Counted from the first letter of the stretch, positions 1-7,673 are shown. The stretch: DNA of 38,407 nucleotides from Saccharopolyspora_D taberi (GCF_039534165.1 NZ_BAAAUX010000017.1:1-38407); one strand, 5' to 3'. Translations and numbers: made by a program. Notes: a model not told the origin generated them from the sequence alone.

Positions 1-217
1 GGGCCCGGGGGCGGAGCCTGCTGGTGCGGGCCGGGGCCCGGCCGGGCCGGACCCGGCGAAGCCGGGCCGGGGCCGCGCCGGGGCGGCGGCCCCTGGGGCG
101 GTTGGTTGCTCATGGCCCGCCATTGTGTCTACCGGGATCCAGCAGGAACACCCCCACCCCGCACCCGGCAGCCCGACGGTGGCCATCGTCGGTGGTCAGC
201 GCGGTGACGTACGTCCT
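1..217. other. GC-rich low-complexity stretch, no supported gene
   Basis: The first ~115 bases are built from short overlapping GCCGGG/CCGGGG-type words and translate in every frame to low-complexity Gly/Pro/Arg/Ala. No frame here has a convincing start with a ribosome binding site. It could be the tail of a gene lying to the left of the window or simple non-coding sequence; I cannot decide between them. Confidence 0.4.
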
Positions 218-285
218 CTAATCACGTCGTGCTCCATCCGGCCAGACCGGCAGCCCACGTCGCCGGGCCACCAGCCCGAGCCGGA
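218..285 (-). pseudogene. Decayed duplicate of the SLOG-protein 3' end
   Basis: On the minus strand this segment would encode RRRGLPVWPDGARRD and a TAG stop. That is almost the exact C-terminus of the SLOG-like gene at 866-1345 (RQRGLPVSVVWPDGARRD, also TAG). Aligning 218-272 with 866-930 gives six base differences in about 56 positions plus one 9-base deletion, which removes three residues in frame. Homology fades upstream and there is no start codon. It lies just downstream of the GNAT stop, so the GNAT is bracketed by a complete SLOG gene and a SLOG tail. This looks like the scar of a tandem duplication or of unequal recombination. Confidence 0.7.
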
Positions 286-291
286 CCCGAA

Positions 292-885
292 TCAGGCGTG
301 GAGGTCCTTGATGAGGACGTCGAACACGGGCGAACCCGGCAACGGGTTGCGCTTCTGCGCGACCTTGCGCCACCCCCAGCTCGCGTACGCCTGCTGTGCG
401 GGGGCCGCAGCCGGCTGGACGGTAAGGGTCGCGCGCTGTTCCGGACGATCCGCGAGCACGAGGTCGTGCAGGGCCGACGCAACTCCGGCACGCCGCCACT
501 CGGCGCGAACCAGCAGCTCGATCAGAACGAAGGTCCGCCCCGGCGGTTCGTCGGTGACGCCGGATTCGACCTCGGTGGTGAGATCGGTCCACCACGGAGC
601 ACCGGGTGGCATGGTCAGACCGAAGCTGAACCCAGCCATGCGCCCATCCTGAGCACGTGCGATGACCAGGCTCGCCCCCGCACGCCGGTGCTGGACGGCG
701 AACCGGTCCTTGAAGAGGCGAACGTGCTCGTCGCCGTACTCGTAGGGCGGCTCGGCGAACGCTTCCCGGAAGACCTCGCCCAGCTCGTCAGCGAGGCTGC
801 CCGCGTCCTCGGCCGGGACGCGGTGGAACTCGGCGACGGGCACCACGTCACCGTACCGAGCACTTCTAATCGCGTCGTGCGCCAT
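292..885 (-). CDS. GNAT family N-acetyltransferase
   Basis: A 197-residue protein with the GNAT fold signature: a core beta strand (FVLIELLV) followed by the acetyl-CoA pyrophosphate loop RRAGVASALHD at about residues 134-144, then a C-terminal YASWGWRKV segment typical of this family. It should transfer an acetyl group from acetyl-CoA to an amine; the acceptor cannot be told from sequence. The ATG at 885 lies 20 bases inside the 3' end of the upstream SLOG-like gene, so the two are probably translated from one mRNA. A longer frame runs upstream but reads across the SLOG gene in a codon-poor frame, so the start at 885 is preferred. Confidence 0.88.
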   Translation of the reverse strand: MAHDAIRSARYGDVVPVAEFHRVPAEDAGSLADELGEVFREAFAEPPYEYGDEHVRLFKDRFAVQHRRAGASLVIARAQDGRMAGFSFGLTMPPGAPWWTDLTTEVESGVTDEPPGRTFVLIELLVRAEWRRAGVASALHDLVLADRPEQRATLTVQPAAAPAQQAYASWGWRKVAQKRNPLPGSPVFDVLIKDLHA

Positions 886-1345
886 CCGGCCAGACCACCG
901 AGACCGGCAACCCGCGTTGCCGGGCCGCCACGACGACGTCGGCGGTTCCGCCGTAGCCGCGGGCGGGCTGGCCATCCCAGACGGCGACGAGGCGATCGGC
1001 TTCGGTGAGCATCCGCACGCTGGCGTCCATGTGCGCTTCGGAGTCCGACTCGACGTGGTCGAGCCGGATGACATCAGCTGCCTGTCCGAGCAGGAAGTCG
1101 TAGGTGGTGTGGTGCCCCTCAGGGAGCCCGTCGCGGTACTCCGCCGCCGGCACGATCGCGATCAGACGGCCGCCGTGGTCAAGCACCGCACTCGCGAACA
1201 GAGCGTCCGCTCCATCAGCGAGGCAACTCAAGCCCACGAGGTCTTCCGGCGCTACCCGAGCGACCTCGGCGCGAAGGGCTTCATCGATGAGCTGCTCCGT
1301 CCGCAGCGGCAACCCGCGGTGCCCTGAGATCGCAAGTCGAATCAA
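866..1345 (-). CDS. SLOG/LOG-like Rossmann-fold protein (nucleotide-binding family)
   Basis: A 159-residue protein with an initial strand and loop ISGHRG (6-11), a second glycine-rich motif GLSCLADGADALFA (38-51), and a late DGQPARGYGGTADVV segment (about 127-141) ending in a GGT motif like that of LOG/DprA/YpsA-type (SLOG superfamily) proteins. SLOG domains are known as binders or processors of nucleotide-derived ligands; the ligand here is unknown. The chosen start is TTG at 1345, overlapping the stop of the upstream regulator as TTGA, because homology-like sequence begins exactly there. No ATG or GTG gives a sensible N-terminus; the open frame continues upstream only in antisense-like codon usage. 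The 3' end overlaps the GNAT start. It is probably translationally coupled to both neighbours. I am confident of the fold class, less so of the function. Confidence 0.75.
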   Translation of the reverse strand: MIRLAISGHRGLPLRTEQLIDEALRAEVARVAPEDLVGLSCLADGADALFASAVLDHGGRLIAIVPAAEYRDGLPEGHHTTYDFLLGQAADVIRLDHVESDSEAHMDASVRMLTEADRLVAVWDGQPARGYGGTADVVVAARQRGLPVSVVWPDGARRD

Positions 1346-2298
1346 TGGTTTTCCTTGCCGTATAGCGGGGAAAGCGCTTGGTCCAGTTGCGCCAAAGCGC
1401 GGGTCTTCGGACTGGTCAGGGCAGCAGCCGCGGCCGAGAACGCCGTTTCGGAAGCTGTTCGATCCCCGAGTGCGGCCAGAGCGGTCGATTGGTAGCGCGC
1501 GACCTTGGCAGTGGTGAACGGAAACACCCATGGCCATTGCGGCTCGTCGCCGCTCTGCGAAGCCAGCTTTTCGGCCCTTCGAAGCGCAGCAATGGTCGAC
1601 CCCCGGTCCCGCAGATGCGAGTAAGCCACGGCTTCCAGGGAGGCGAGCCATGCGCGTGCGCTGTTCGGGGCACGGCGGTCGAGATGGGCACTTGCCTTCT
1701 GGACCAGACCGATTCCGCTACGGGCGTCTCCGGATTCAACCGCGTAGTGGCCGAGGCTCGCTGTCATGTAGGAAACCAGGAGCGGGTGATTCGCCTTCTT
1801 GGCGAAGTGAATGCTGTCGGTGTACCGGCGACGCGCGGCGAGTCCGTCCCCGGTTTCGGCAGCGAGCCACGCGGCGAGCCCGGCGGTCTCGCTGAGGAGG
1901 GCGAACGCTCCAGCACCGGAAGACCTGCCCTCGACTTCGTTCGCAGCCAAGCGAAGATGCGCCTCGACAGCTGGCCGGAGCGACTGGGAGGAGATGTACG
2001 ACTCCATTCTCCGGTAGTGCTGAGTAGGACCCGCCATAGCCGCGAGAAGATCGGTGGCCGACTCGATGGCGGGCCGCGACCACTCGGTCAATGCTCCGAC
2101 AGACGCAGCCGGCCACCGGATCACGCCGCGTTCCCAATTGCCCACATGGTTCGCGGCGGCGGTGACCCTCCCGGTGGTTGCGTAAACCTCGCGATTGACC
2201 AACTCCGCGAGCTCCTGCCGAGTCAGGGGGTGCCCAGAGGAAGATGGGGAGTCGAGGCGCTCGCGGGCTGCTCGCAACTGCTCGTTGCATTCGGGCAC
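1342..2298 (-). CDS. XRE-type HTH regulator with TPR-like helical domain
   Basis: A 318-residue protein. The first ~75 residues resemble an actinobacterial XRE-like HTH: LTRQELAELVNREV, then NHVGNWERGVIRWP as the recognition-helix region (about 51-64). The remaining ~240 residues are alpha-helical, Ala/Leu-rich and arranged like TPR repeats. Such proteins usually act as dedicated regulators or signal-sensing scaffolds for the gene next to them, and here that gene is the SLOG protein whose TTG start overlaps this stop. The start is a GTG at 2298 preceded by an AGAGAGGACC ribosome binding site. It probably controls its own operon (inference). The C-terminal helices carry no recognisable catalytic residues. 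Confidence 0.85.
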   Translation of the reverse strand: MPECNEQLRAARERLDSPSSSGHPLTRQELAELVNREVYATTGRVTAAANHVGNWERGVIRWPAASVGALTEWSRPAIESATDLLAAMAGPTQHYRRMESYISSQSLRPAVEAHLRLAANEVEGRSSGAGAFALLSETAGLAAWLAAETGDGLAARRRYTDSIHFAKKANHPLLVSYMTASLGHYAVESGDARSGIGLVQKASAHLDRRAPNSARAWLASLEAVAYSHLRDRGSTIAALRRAEKLASQSGDEPQWPWVFPFTTAKVARYQSTALAALGDRTASETAFSAAAAALTSPKTRALAQLDQALSPLYGKENH

Positions 2299-2324
2299 GG
2301 TCGGTCCTCTCTGCGATCACCCGC

Positions 2325-2352
2325 AATGTAGCGAGGTTGCCGCGTAGGGCAA
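2325..2352 (-). promoter_or_regulatory. Putative promoter of the regulator-SLOG-GNAT operon
   Basis: Read on the minus strand, a TTGCCC hexamer (2352-2347) is followed after 16 bases by TACATT (2330-2325), close to a sigma-70-type -35/-10 pair and about 27 bases before the GTG at 2298. A TTGACT lies just upstream (2358-2353) but at a poor 22-base spacing. The assignment is by eye only. Confidence 0.4.
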
Positions 2353-2433
2353 AGTCAACTCTCCCCCTGATCTCCCCTGGCTTTCCTGGTCTTCTCCGTT
2401 TCCGCTTTCGCCGCCGCGGGACACAGTCGCCTT

Positions 2434-2700
2434 ATGAGCCGAGAGACAAGCGACCGCAGGCATCTGCCGATGGCCTGGCATGTCGAAGACGTCTCGCCCG
2501 CCGAGGTCTACACGTTCCGCTGGGGTCGGGGTGCGGGGTACTTCACCGTGCACGCCGGTGACATCGGTGCCAGCCACAGCAACGAGCGTCTGGTGGACAC
2601 AGTCCGCGCCGCGAGCGACTGGGCCACCGAAGCCGATGTCACGGCGCACGCCAAACGGTGGCTTCGCGCGACTGCCCATGCGCGCCCTCTCCGGCCTTAA
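2434..2700 (+). CDS. Small hypothetical protein (88 aa)
   Basis: An 88-residue acidic-to-neutral protein with no family I recognise. It has a central segment with several aromatic residues (AWHVEDVSP, YTFRWGRGAGYF) and a basic C-terminus. Third-position GC is high, which supports coding. ATG 2434 has no strong ribosome binding site; an in-frame ATG at 2470 (MAWHVEDV) is an alternative. It diverges from the XRE-TPR operon and is followed by two hairpins suggesting its own terminator. In actinomycetes, small proteins often sit beside XRE-TPR regulators, but no partner motif is visible here. Confidence 0.55.
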   Translation: MSRETSDRRHLPMAWHVEDVSPAEVYTFRWGRGAGYFTVHAGDIGASHSNERLVDTVRAASDWATEADVTAHAKRWLRATAHARPLRP

Positions 2701-2711
2701 CCCCCGAAAGC

Positions 2712-2789
2712 GGCGACCCGCGTCCTCCCCGTTCCCCGCGCCGGGTCGCCTGGCCGGGCCGCACCGTTCCCCGGCGGTGCGGTCCGGCC
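2712..2789 (+). terminator. Double hairpin downstream of the 88-aa gene
   Basis: Two stem-loops lie in tandem just after the stop at 2700. The first has perfect 9-bp arms GGCGACCCG/CGGGTCGCC (2712-2720, 2742-2750). The second has 15-bp arms with a single G-T wobble (2752-2766, 2775-2789) and an 8-base loop. There is no T-tract, as is usual in high-GC actinomycetes. Confidence 0.6.
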
Positions 2790-2810
2790 CCGTGACGTCA
2801 TCGAGGTGCC

Positions 2811-3093
2811 ATGCGATTGTCCGTCCACCGCCGGATTCCCAAGCTCCCCGCTTCCCAGCCGGTCCTCGGCGAACAGCGGGAGAAGGTCGCGAGCCTGTTC
2901 CGGGACGCCTACGAACGAGGCGCATACGCAGGATCTGGCCGGTGTGTACCGGGCGACGGTGACCGTGACCGGTCACCGCGGGCAGCACCCCGGAGTGACC
3001 ATCGACGCCGTCCGAACCTCCTGGGACGAGCCAGCCACGCGCGCCCTGCGGGAAGCGCTCCACCTCGCCCCCGCTACTCCCCAATCGCCGTAG
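2811..3093 (+). pseudogene. Apparent frameshifted small gene
   Basis: An ATG at 2811 preceded by GAGGT opens a frame with clean G/C third positions up to about 2930 (ending ...VASLFRDAYERGA). From there the +1-shifted frame (register of 2806) takes over the same codon signature through to the TAG at 3091-3093 (TQDLAGVYRATVTVTG... ending LAPATPQSP). Neither frame alone keeps good codon usage throughout, so one ~93-residue gene broken near 2920-2940 explains both halves. The first part looks helical; the second is unassigned. There is no homopolymer at the break, so a simple homopolymer read error is not obvious. Two unrelated gene remnants are the other possibility. The last 20 bases overlap the phzF-like gene convergently. 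Confidence 0.45.
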
Positions 3094-3919
3094 CGGTCCC
3101 GCTGACGCGGATCCCCGCGGCGCCGGGCGGGATGTCGACCACCAGCCGGCTCGGGCGTCCCATGTCCTCGCCCTGGTGGATGGTGACCCGCCCCGGCGGC
3201 GCGACGAGCCCCAGCTCCCGCAGGTAAGCGCCGAACGCGGCAGCCGCCGCGCCCGTGGCCGGGTCCTCGAAGACGCCGCCCGGCGGGAACGGGTCGCGGG
3301 CGTGGTACTGGCCGTCCTCACCTCGCCAGACCAAGTGCACGGTGGTCCAGTGCTGGTCGGCCATGAGCGCGCCGAGGGCTGCCTGGTCGTAGTCGAGGTC
3401 GGCGAGGCGTTCGCGGGTCGCGGCGGCGAGGACCAGGTGGTCGTTGCCCGCGTTGGCGATGCGCGGTGGCAGCGACGGGTCCAGGTCGGCGGTGTCCCAG
3501 CTGAGCGCGGCCAGGGCGGTTTCCAGGTCCGCCGACTCGGCTTCGCGGACCGACGGGGCGACGCTGGTCAGGGTCGCGTTGACCCGGCCTTCCTCCACCC
3601 GCGTGTCGACGGCGACCTCGCCCGCCGGGGTGGTGAGCACGAACTCGCCCACGCCGTCGCGGTCGGCCAGCGCCACCGCCGTGGCGATCGTGGCGTGGCC
3701 GCAGAACGCGACCTCGGCGAGCGGGCTGAAGTAGCGGATCCGGTACCGGCGCGGTCCCAGCTCGGCGACCAGGAACGCGGTCTCGGAGTAGCCGACCTCG
3801 GCCGCGGTGCGCTGCATCCACTGCTCGGTGGCGCCGGTCGCGTCGAGCACGACCCCGGCTGGGTTGCCGCCCTCGCCGTCGCGGTCGAAGGCGCTGTATC
3901 GGAGCACGTCGTTGTTCAT
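3074..3919 (-). CDS. PhzF family phenazine biosynthesis-like isomerase/epimerase
   Basis: A 281-residue protein of the diaminopimelate-epimerase-like PhzF fold. Seen: GNPAGVVLD (about 18-26), the catalytic-glutamate motif YSETAF (Glu46), FSPLAEVAFCGHATIAT, and the second-lobe DPATGAAAAAFGAYL near residue 230. The length matches the family (270-300). PhzF itself isomerises trans-2,3-dihydro-3-hydroxyanthranilate, but most family members stand alone and have unknown substrates. No other phenazine genes are present, so phenazine synthesis is not implied. The start is ATG 3919, 72 bases from a divergent LysR gene that may regulate it. Confidence 0.92.
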   Translation of the reverse strand: MNNDVLRYSAFDRDGEGGNPAGVVLDATGATEQWMQRTAAEVGYSETAFLVAELGPRRYRIRYFSPLAEVAFCGHATIATAVALADRDGVGEFVLTTPAGEVAVDTRVEEGRVNATLTSVAPSVREAESADLETALAALSWDTADLDPSLPPRIANAGNDHLVLAAATRERLADLDYDQAALGALMADQHWTTVHLVWRGEDGQYHARDPFPPGGVFEDPATGAAAAAFGAYLRELGLVAPPGRVTIHQGEDMGRPSRLVVDIPPGAAGIRVSGTATAIGE

Positions 3920-3991
3920 AGCTCTCAGCCTGCGTCGCGCAGTAGCATCATGTCCAACGATGACTTTCGATGTACGCGATCGGACTTCTCG
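3920..3991. promoter_or_regulatory. Divergent phzF-like/lysR control region
   Basis: This 72-base space must hold both promoters. A short inverted repeat TCAT-N8-ATGA (within 3949-3966) is of the size expected for part of a LysR-type operator, though it is not a canonical T-N11-A site. LysR proteins commonly repress themselves and activate the divergent gene from such a region; here that is inference. Confidence 0.35.
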
Positions 3992-4861
3992 ATGGATACC
4001 CGCCTTCTCCGCAGCTTCCTGGCCGTCGTCCGCACCGGTGGGATCACGGCTGCCGCGGCCGAGCTCGCCTACGTGCAGTCCACGGTCACCGCGCACGTCC
4101 AGTCGCTGGAACGCCAGGTGGGAGCCCGGCTGCTGGACCGGTCCGCCTCCGGTGTCGTGACCACCGCCGCCGGCGAGCGGCTGGCCGAGCACGCCCGCCG
4201 GATCGTCGACCTGGAGGACCGTATGTTCGCCGAGCTGGCCGACGCCGACCGTGCTCCGGCGGGCGCGGTCCGCCTGGCCGCGCCGGAGTCGGTGTGCGCG
4301 TACCGGCTGCCGCCGGTGTTCGCCGCGGTCGCCGAGCGGTTTCCCGACGTCCGGCTGTCGCTGCGGCCCGCCGCGACCCGCGCGGCGCTGAACGCGCTCG
4401 CGGATCGCGGTGCCGACCTGGCGTTGATCTTCGAACCGTCCGCCTCCGGCGAGGACCTGGACGTGACCGACCTCGGCCCGCAGCGCATGTCGCTCATCGC
4501 CGCGCCGACGACCGGGCTTCCGGCCAAGCGGCGGGTCACCGTGGGGGAACTGGCCAGCACCGGGGTCCTGCTGATGGAAGAAGGGTGCGGCTACAGCGAC
4601 GAACTCGCCGGGCTGCTCCCCACCGACCCACCCAGGTTCGGCAGCGTCGAGACGGTCAAGCGCTGCGCGGAAGCCGGGCTCGGCGTTGCCCTGCTACCGA
4701 CGGCCACGGTCGAGCCGGAACTGGCCGACGGACGGCTCGTCGAGCTGCGCCCGCCGAAGATCAGCCAGCAGCACTTGTGGTTGGTGCGCTCACGAAGTCG
4801 GTGGCTGTCCCCCGCCGTCCGCGCCGTGCGGTCGGTGCTCGCCGACGCGCTGAGCGCCTAG
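3992..4861 (+). CDS. LysR-type transcriptional regulator
   Basis: A 289-residue LTTR of typical length. The N-terminal winged HTH runs MDTRLLRSFLAVVRTGGITA then AAAELAYVQSTVTAHVQSLE (about 1-60), followed by a linker helix and a periplasmic-binding-protein-like effector domain. The ATG at 3992 gives the classic LTTR N-terminus; an upstream in-frame ATG at 3951 would add 13 residues and would overlap the intergenic control region. It is divergent from the PhzF-like gene, its likely target. Its stop overlaps the convergent methyltransferase stop in a shared CTAG. Confidence 0.92.
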   Translation: MDTRLLRSFLAVVRTGGITAAAAELAYVQSTVTAHVQSLERQVGARLLDRSASGVVTTAAGERLAEHARRIVDLEDRMFAELADADRAPAGAVRLAAPESVCAYRLPPVFAAVAERFPDVRLSLRPAATRAALNALADRGADLALIFEPSASGEDLDVTDLGPQRMSLIAAPTTGLPAKRRVTVGELASTGVLLMEEGCGYSDELAGLLPTDPPRFGSVETVKRCAEAGLGVALLPTATVEPELADGRLVELRPPKISQQHLWLVRSRSRWLSPAVRAVRSVLADALSA

Positions 4862-5550
4862 GCTTTCCGCAGGCGCAGCACGAGGAAATCGGGCTGGTGG
4901 TTCAGCCGCTCGAAGTACTCCGGGTACCGCTCGCGCATGCTTTCGGCCGGCCTGGGCTCGACGAGCCGTTCGATGAGGAACCCGGAATCCGTTGCCGCCG
5001 CGCACAGGCTGGACAGCGGCTCGCGCCAGTACCGGACCGTCGTCCCGCCGCCGACTCCCCAGGTGTCGGTTTCCAGGACGACATCGAAGTACGAGCCGCC
5101 CTTGCGCACCCAGTCCATCGTCGGGTGCTGCGTGGAGAGCACGAGCGATCCACCTGTCCGCAGAACCCGGTGGAATTCGGCGAAAGCGGCACGCCTGTCG
5201 TCGGCGTGGTGGATGGCCATCGCGCACAGCACCAGGTCGAATTCCTCGGCAGGCCAGGGAAGTTCCTCCCCGAGCCGGGCCTGGTCGATCCGCGCGCGGT
5301 CGCCCACCCGCTTCCTGGCGAGCTCGACCATCGCCGGACTCGCATCGAAACCGACGACTTCCGCGCCGCGGCCGAGCAGTTCCTCCGCGTAGAGCCCCGG
5401 ACCGCAGGCCGCGTCGAGCACCCGCTTGCCCCGGACATCCCGGAGGACTTCCAGTACGGCGGGACGGTCGTAGTGCGCGTTGTAGGGGCTGTCCGACGCG
5501 TGCCGCTCGAATTCCGATCCCATGACGTCGTATGGTGACCAGAGATCCAT
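4858..5550 (-). CDS. Class I SAM-dependent methyltransferase
   Basis: A 230-residue protein with methyltransferase motif I RVLDAACGPG (43-52), the acidic end of strand 2 in EVVGFDASPAMV, and motif IV DLVLCAMAIHH followed by HRVLRTGGSLVLST, the Methyltransf_11/UbiE-like pattern. It should bind S-adenosylmethionine and methylate a small molecule; the acceptor is unknown. ATG 5550 is 10 bases downstream of the DUF2339 stop at 5561 on the same strand, so the two may be cotranscribed. It is convergent with the LysR gene, sharing a CTAG at the stops. Confidence 0.9.
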   Translation of the reverse strand: MDLWSPYDVMGSEFERHASDSPYNAHYDRPAVLEVLRDVRGKRVLDAACGPGLYAEELLGRGAEVVGFDASPAMVELARKRVGDRARIDQARLGEELPWPAEEFDLVLCAMAIHHADDRRAAFAEFHRVLRTGGSLVLSTQHPTMDWVRKGGSYFDVVLETDTWGVGGGTTVRYWREPLSSLCAAATDSGFLIERLVEPRPAESMRERYPEYFERLNHQPDFLVLRLRKA

Positions 5551-5560
5551 TTCCGGCAGG

Positions 5561-7558
5561 CTACCCCTGCGCCGACACCAGACGTGCGTACCGCACGCCC
5601 GCCGCGAGCAGCACCAGCCCCGCGCACAGGAACGCCGCCACCCGCGCGAATCCGTCCAATGTGGCCAGATCGAACAGGAACAGCTTCGCCAGCGACACCG
5701 ACATCAGCACCATGCCCGCCACCCGCAGGTGGGTGCGGCGGATTCCGCGCAGCAGCAACGCGATCGCCGCGACCACCCAGCTCAGGGTGATCAGGATGTG
5801 CGCGGTGAGGAAGCCGGTCCGGTCGTCGCGGAACAGCTGCACCAGGGCCATCGTCGCGCCGGCGGTGCCGTAGAGCAGCACGATCCCGGGCAGGACCCAC
5901 AGCCCGGTCGAGTCGCGGCTGAGCACTTCCAGGCGGACTGCGGTGAGCGGGACGAGCAGCGCGACCGCCGCGATCATCAGGCCCACCAGGACACCGACGA
6001 TTCCCCTTGGCTCGGCCACGTCCAGCAGCGCCAGCACCGGAACCTCGTGGAACAGCGCGATGACGGACCCGAACGCCCCGAACGCCAGCGCGCCGACCAG
6101 AACTCCGCCGCTGCGCAAGGAGAACGCGCCGAGCGTCAGCAGCAGCGCCTCGCACAGCAGCGCGGTCGCCCACGCCGACGGGTCGATGAAGATCATCGTC
6201 GCCTGCACCGCCGCGACCGCCGCGGCTCCCCCGGCTGCGGCGACGAACGCGCGGGTCAGGCGCTCCCGCAGGACGTAGCGGCCGACCACCCAGACCGCGG
6301 CCAGCACCACGGCCACGGCCGCGGCGATCAGGCCCGCGTTGGTCCGCTCGACCAGCGGAGCCGCCAGCAGCGCGGGCGCGGGCGCGGCGACGAGCAGGCC
6401 GATCGCGGTGACCTGGTCGACCCGGCCGAACCCGGCGGTGACCACGGCGGCCACCACCCCGAGCAGCGACACCACGAGCACCGCGACCGCCGTGGTCCCG
6501 CCGTCGGCCGGGAACGTCAGCGCCCAGACGTCGGCCACCAGCGCGGCCAGCACGCACGGAATCCCCGCCGCCAGCGCGAGTCCGCGCCAGCCGTGCCGGA
6601 GCTGCACCGGAGCGGCGGCGACCTGCAGCACCAGCAGGAAACCGACCAGCAACGCGTCCGGCTGCCCGGTGATCAGCGGCGCGCACGCGGCGCAGCCGAC
6701 GACCACGCCGATCGCCGGCCCCTGCGCGCGCCATCGGTCCGCGAGCGCGAGACCGGCGCCCGCCACGAGCAGTCCAAGGCCGAGCCCGGCGAGCTTCGGC
6801 AGGTACGCGTACAGCGCCGTGGCGGCCACGACCGTCAGGTGCAGCGCGGCGAATCCCGTTGCGGCGACGGCATAAGCGCCCACCTTGCCGGTCGGCCTGC
6901 GGTGCACCCACATCGCCACGCCGATCAGCGCGGCGCCCAGCAGCGCACCACCGCCGACGCGCAGTCGCGGGGTCAGCCAGCCCTGCTGGGCGGCGAGCAC
7001 CAGCAGGAAGACCACGCCCAGCAGCGTCACCGCGCCACCCGCGACCGCGAGGACCTGGCTCGTCGTCACGGTCGGTCCGGTCCGGCGCGGCGGCGCGGGA
7101 GGTGGCGCGAACTGCTGCGGATACGGCTGGAACGGCGGCGGCATCTGCTGGGGATGCGGCATCGGCGCGGGCGGCTGTTCCGGCGGCGGCTGGGGATGCG
7201 GTTGTTCCGGCGCAGGCTGCTGGAGGTGCTGTTCCGGCGCCTGGAGATGCGGCTGTTCCACTGCTGGCTGAGCAGCCGTGGTCTGGGCTGTCGCGGGATG
7301 CCCAGTCGCTGGCTGAGCTGTCGCGGCCTGCCCAGTCGCGGGATGCCCAGCCGCGGCCTGCCCAGTCACGGGATGCCCAGCCGCGGCCTGCCCAGTCGCG
7401 GGCTGCGCAGTCGCGGGCTGAGCAGTCGTGGCCTGGGGCGGGACGGGCTGGAACGCCTGCGCGGAGTGGGCGTTGAGCTGCTCGCCCAGCTCGGCCAGCC
7501 TGCGTCCGATGGCCACCAGCTCTCCGGCGACCTGCGGTAACGAACCGGGATCCGACAT
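5561..7558 (-). CDS. DUF2339 multi-pass membrane protein
   Basis: A 665-residue protein. Residues 1-30 form a short amphipathic helix (ELVAIGRRLAELGEQL). Residues ~44-99 are a pentapeptide low-complexity repeat and ~100-160 a Pro/Gln-rich linker. The rest is a string of well over a dozen hydrophobic helices, beginning with SQVLAVAGGAVTLLGVVFLL. This arrangement matches DUF2339 membrane proteins, whose function is not established. The start at ATG 7558 gives the conserved short N-terminus; the open frame upstream is poor coding sequence. The gene is divergent from the LysE-like exporter. Confidence 0.85.
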   Translation of the reverse strand: MSDPGSLPQVAGELVAIGRRLAELGEQLNAHSAQAFQPVPPQATTAQPATAQPATGQAAAGHPVTGQAAAGHPATGQAATAQPATGHPATAQTTAAQPAVEQPHLQAPEQHLQQPAPEQPHPQPPPEQPPAPMPHPQQMPPPFQPYPQQFAPPPAPPRRTGPTVTTSQVLAVAGGAVTLLGVVFLLVLAAQQGWLTPRLRVGGGALLGAALIGVAMWVHRRPTGKVGAYAVAATGFAALHLTVVAATALYAYLPKLAGLGLGLLVAGAGLALADRWRAQGPAIGVVVGCAACAPLITGQPDALLVGFLLVLQVAAAPVQLRHGWRGLALAAGIPCVLAALVADVWALTFPADGGTTAVAVLVVSLLGVVAAVVTAGFGRVDQVTAIGLLVAAPAPALLAAPLVERTNAGLIAAAVAVVLAAVWVVGRYVLRERLTRAFVAAAGGAAAVAAVQATMIFIDPSAWATALLCEALLLTLGAFSLRSGGVLVGALAFGAFGSVIALFHEVPVLALLDVAEPRGIVGVLVGLMIAAVALLVPLTAVRLEVLSRDSTGLWVLPGIVLLYGTAGATMALVQLFRDDRTGFLTAHILITLSWVVAAIALLLRGIRRTHLRVAGMVLMSVSLAKLFLFDLATLDGFARVAAFLCAGLVLLAAGVRYARLVSAQG
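7262..7429 (-). repeat. 15-bp-period coding repeat in the DUF2339 gene
   Basis: About eleven successive 15-base units encode pentapeptides of the form A-T-(G/A)-(Q/H)-(P/A), for example ATGQA AAGHP ATGQA ATAQP. The period keeps the frame, so unit loss or gain would change linker length without breaking the protein. It sits in the cytosolic N-terminal linker before the first membrane helix. Confidence 0.85.
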
Positions 7559-7592
7559 GAGGCCCAAGTGTTTTCCACCAGGCCGGGACCAC

Positions 7593-7616
7593 GCATCTGT
7601 AGGACTACTCAGATGC
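7593..7616. promoter_or_regulatory. Inverted repeat in the DUF2339/LysE divergent region
   Basis: A perfect 7-bp inverted repeat, GCATCTG-N10-CAGATGC (7593-7599, 7610-7616), lies in the 115-base space between two divergent genes. Its size and spacing suit a dimeric regulator operator. No known regulator consensus is recognised. Confidence 0.45.
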
Positions 7617-7673
7617 CGGTCGCGGCCGGAAATCGCGTTGCCGCACAGGCTGGCCGACGCCGACAATCCGCCC

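Noticed and set aside
24..221. Short Arg/Gly-rich open frame at the left edge
   Set aside because: Low-complexity GC sequence without ribosome binding site or family signature.
2793..2800. TGACGTCA palindrome as a regulator site
   Set aside because: A single 8-base palindrome is expected by chance and no matching regulator is nearby.
5522..7540. Long plus-strand open frame opposite DUF2339
   Set aside because: It is the antisense of a clear membrane protein and encodes His/Gln/Arg-rich low complexity typical of GC-rich shadows.
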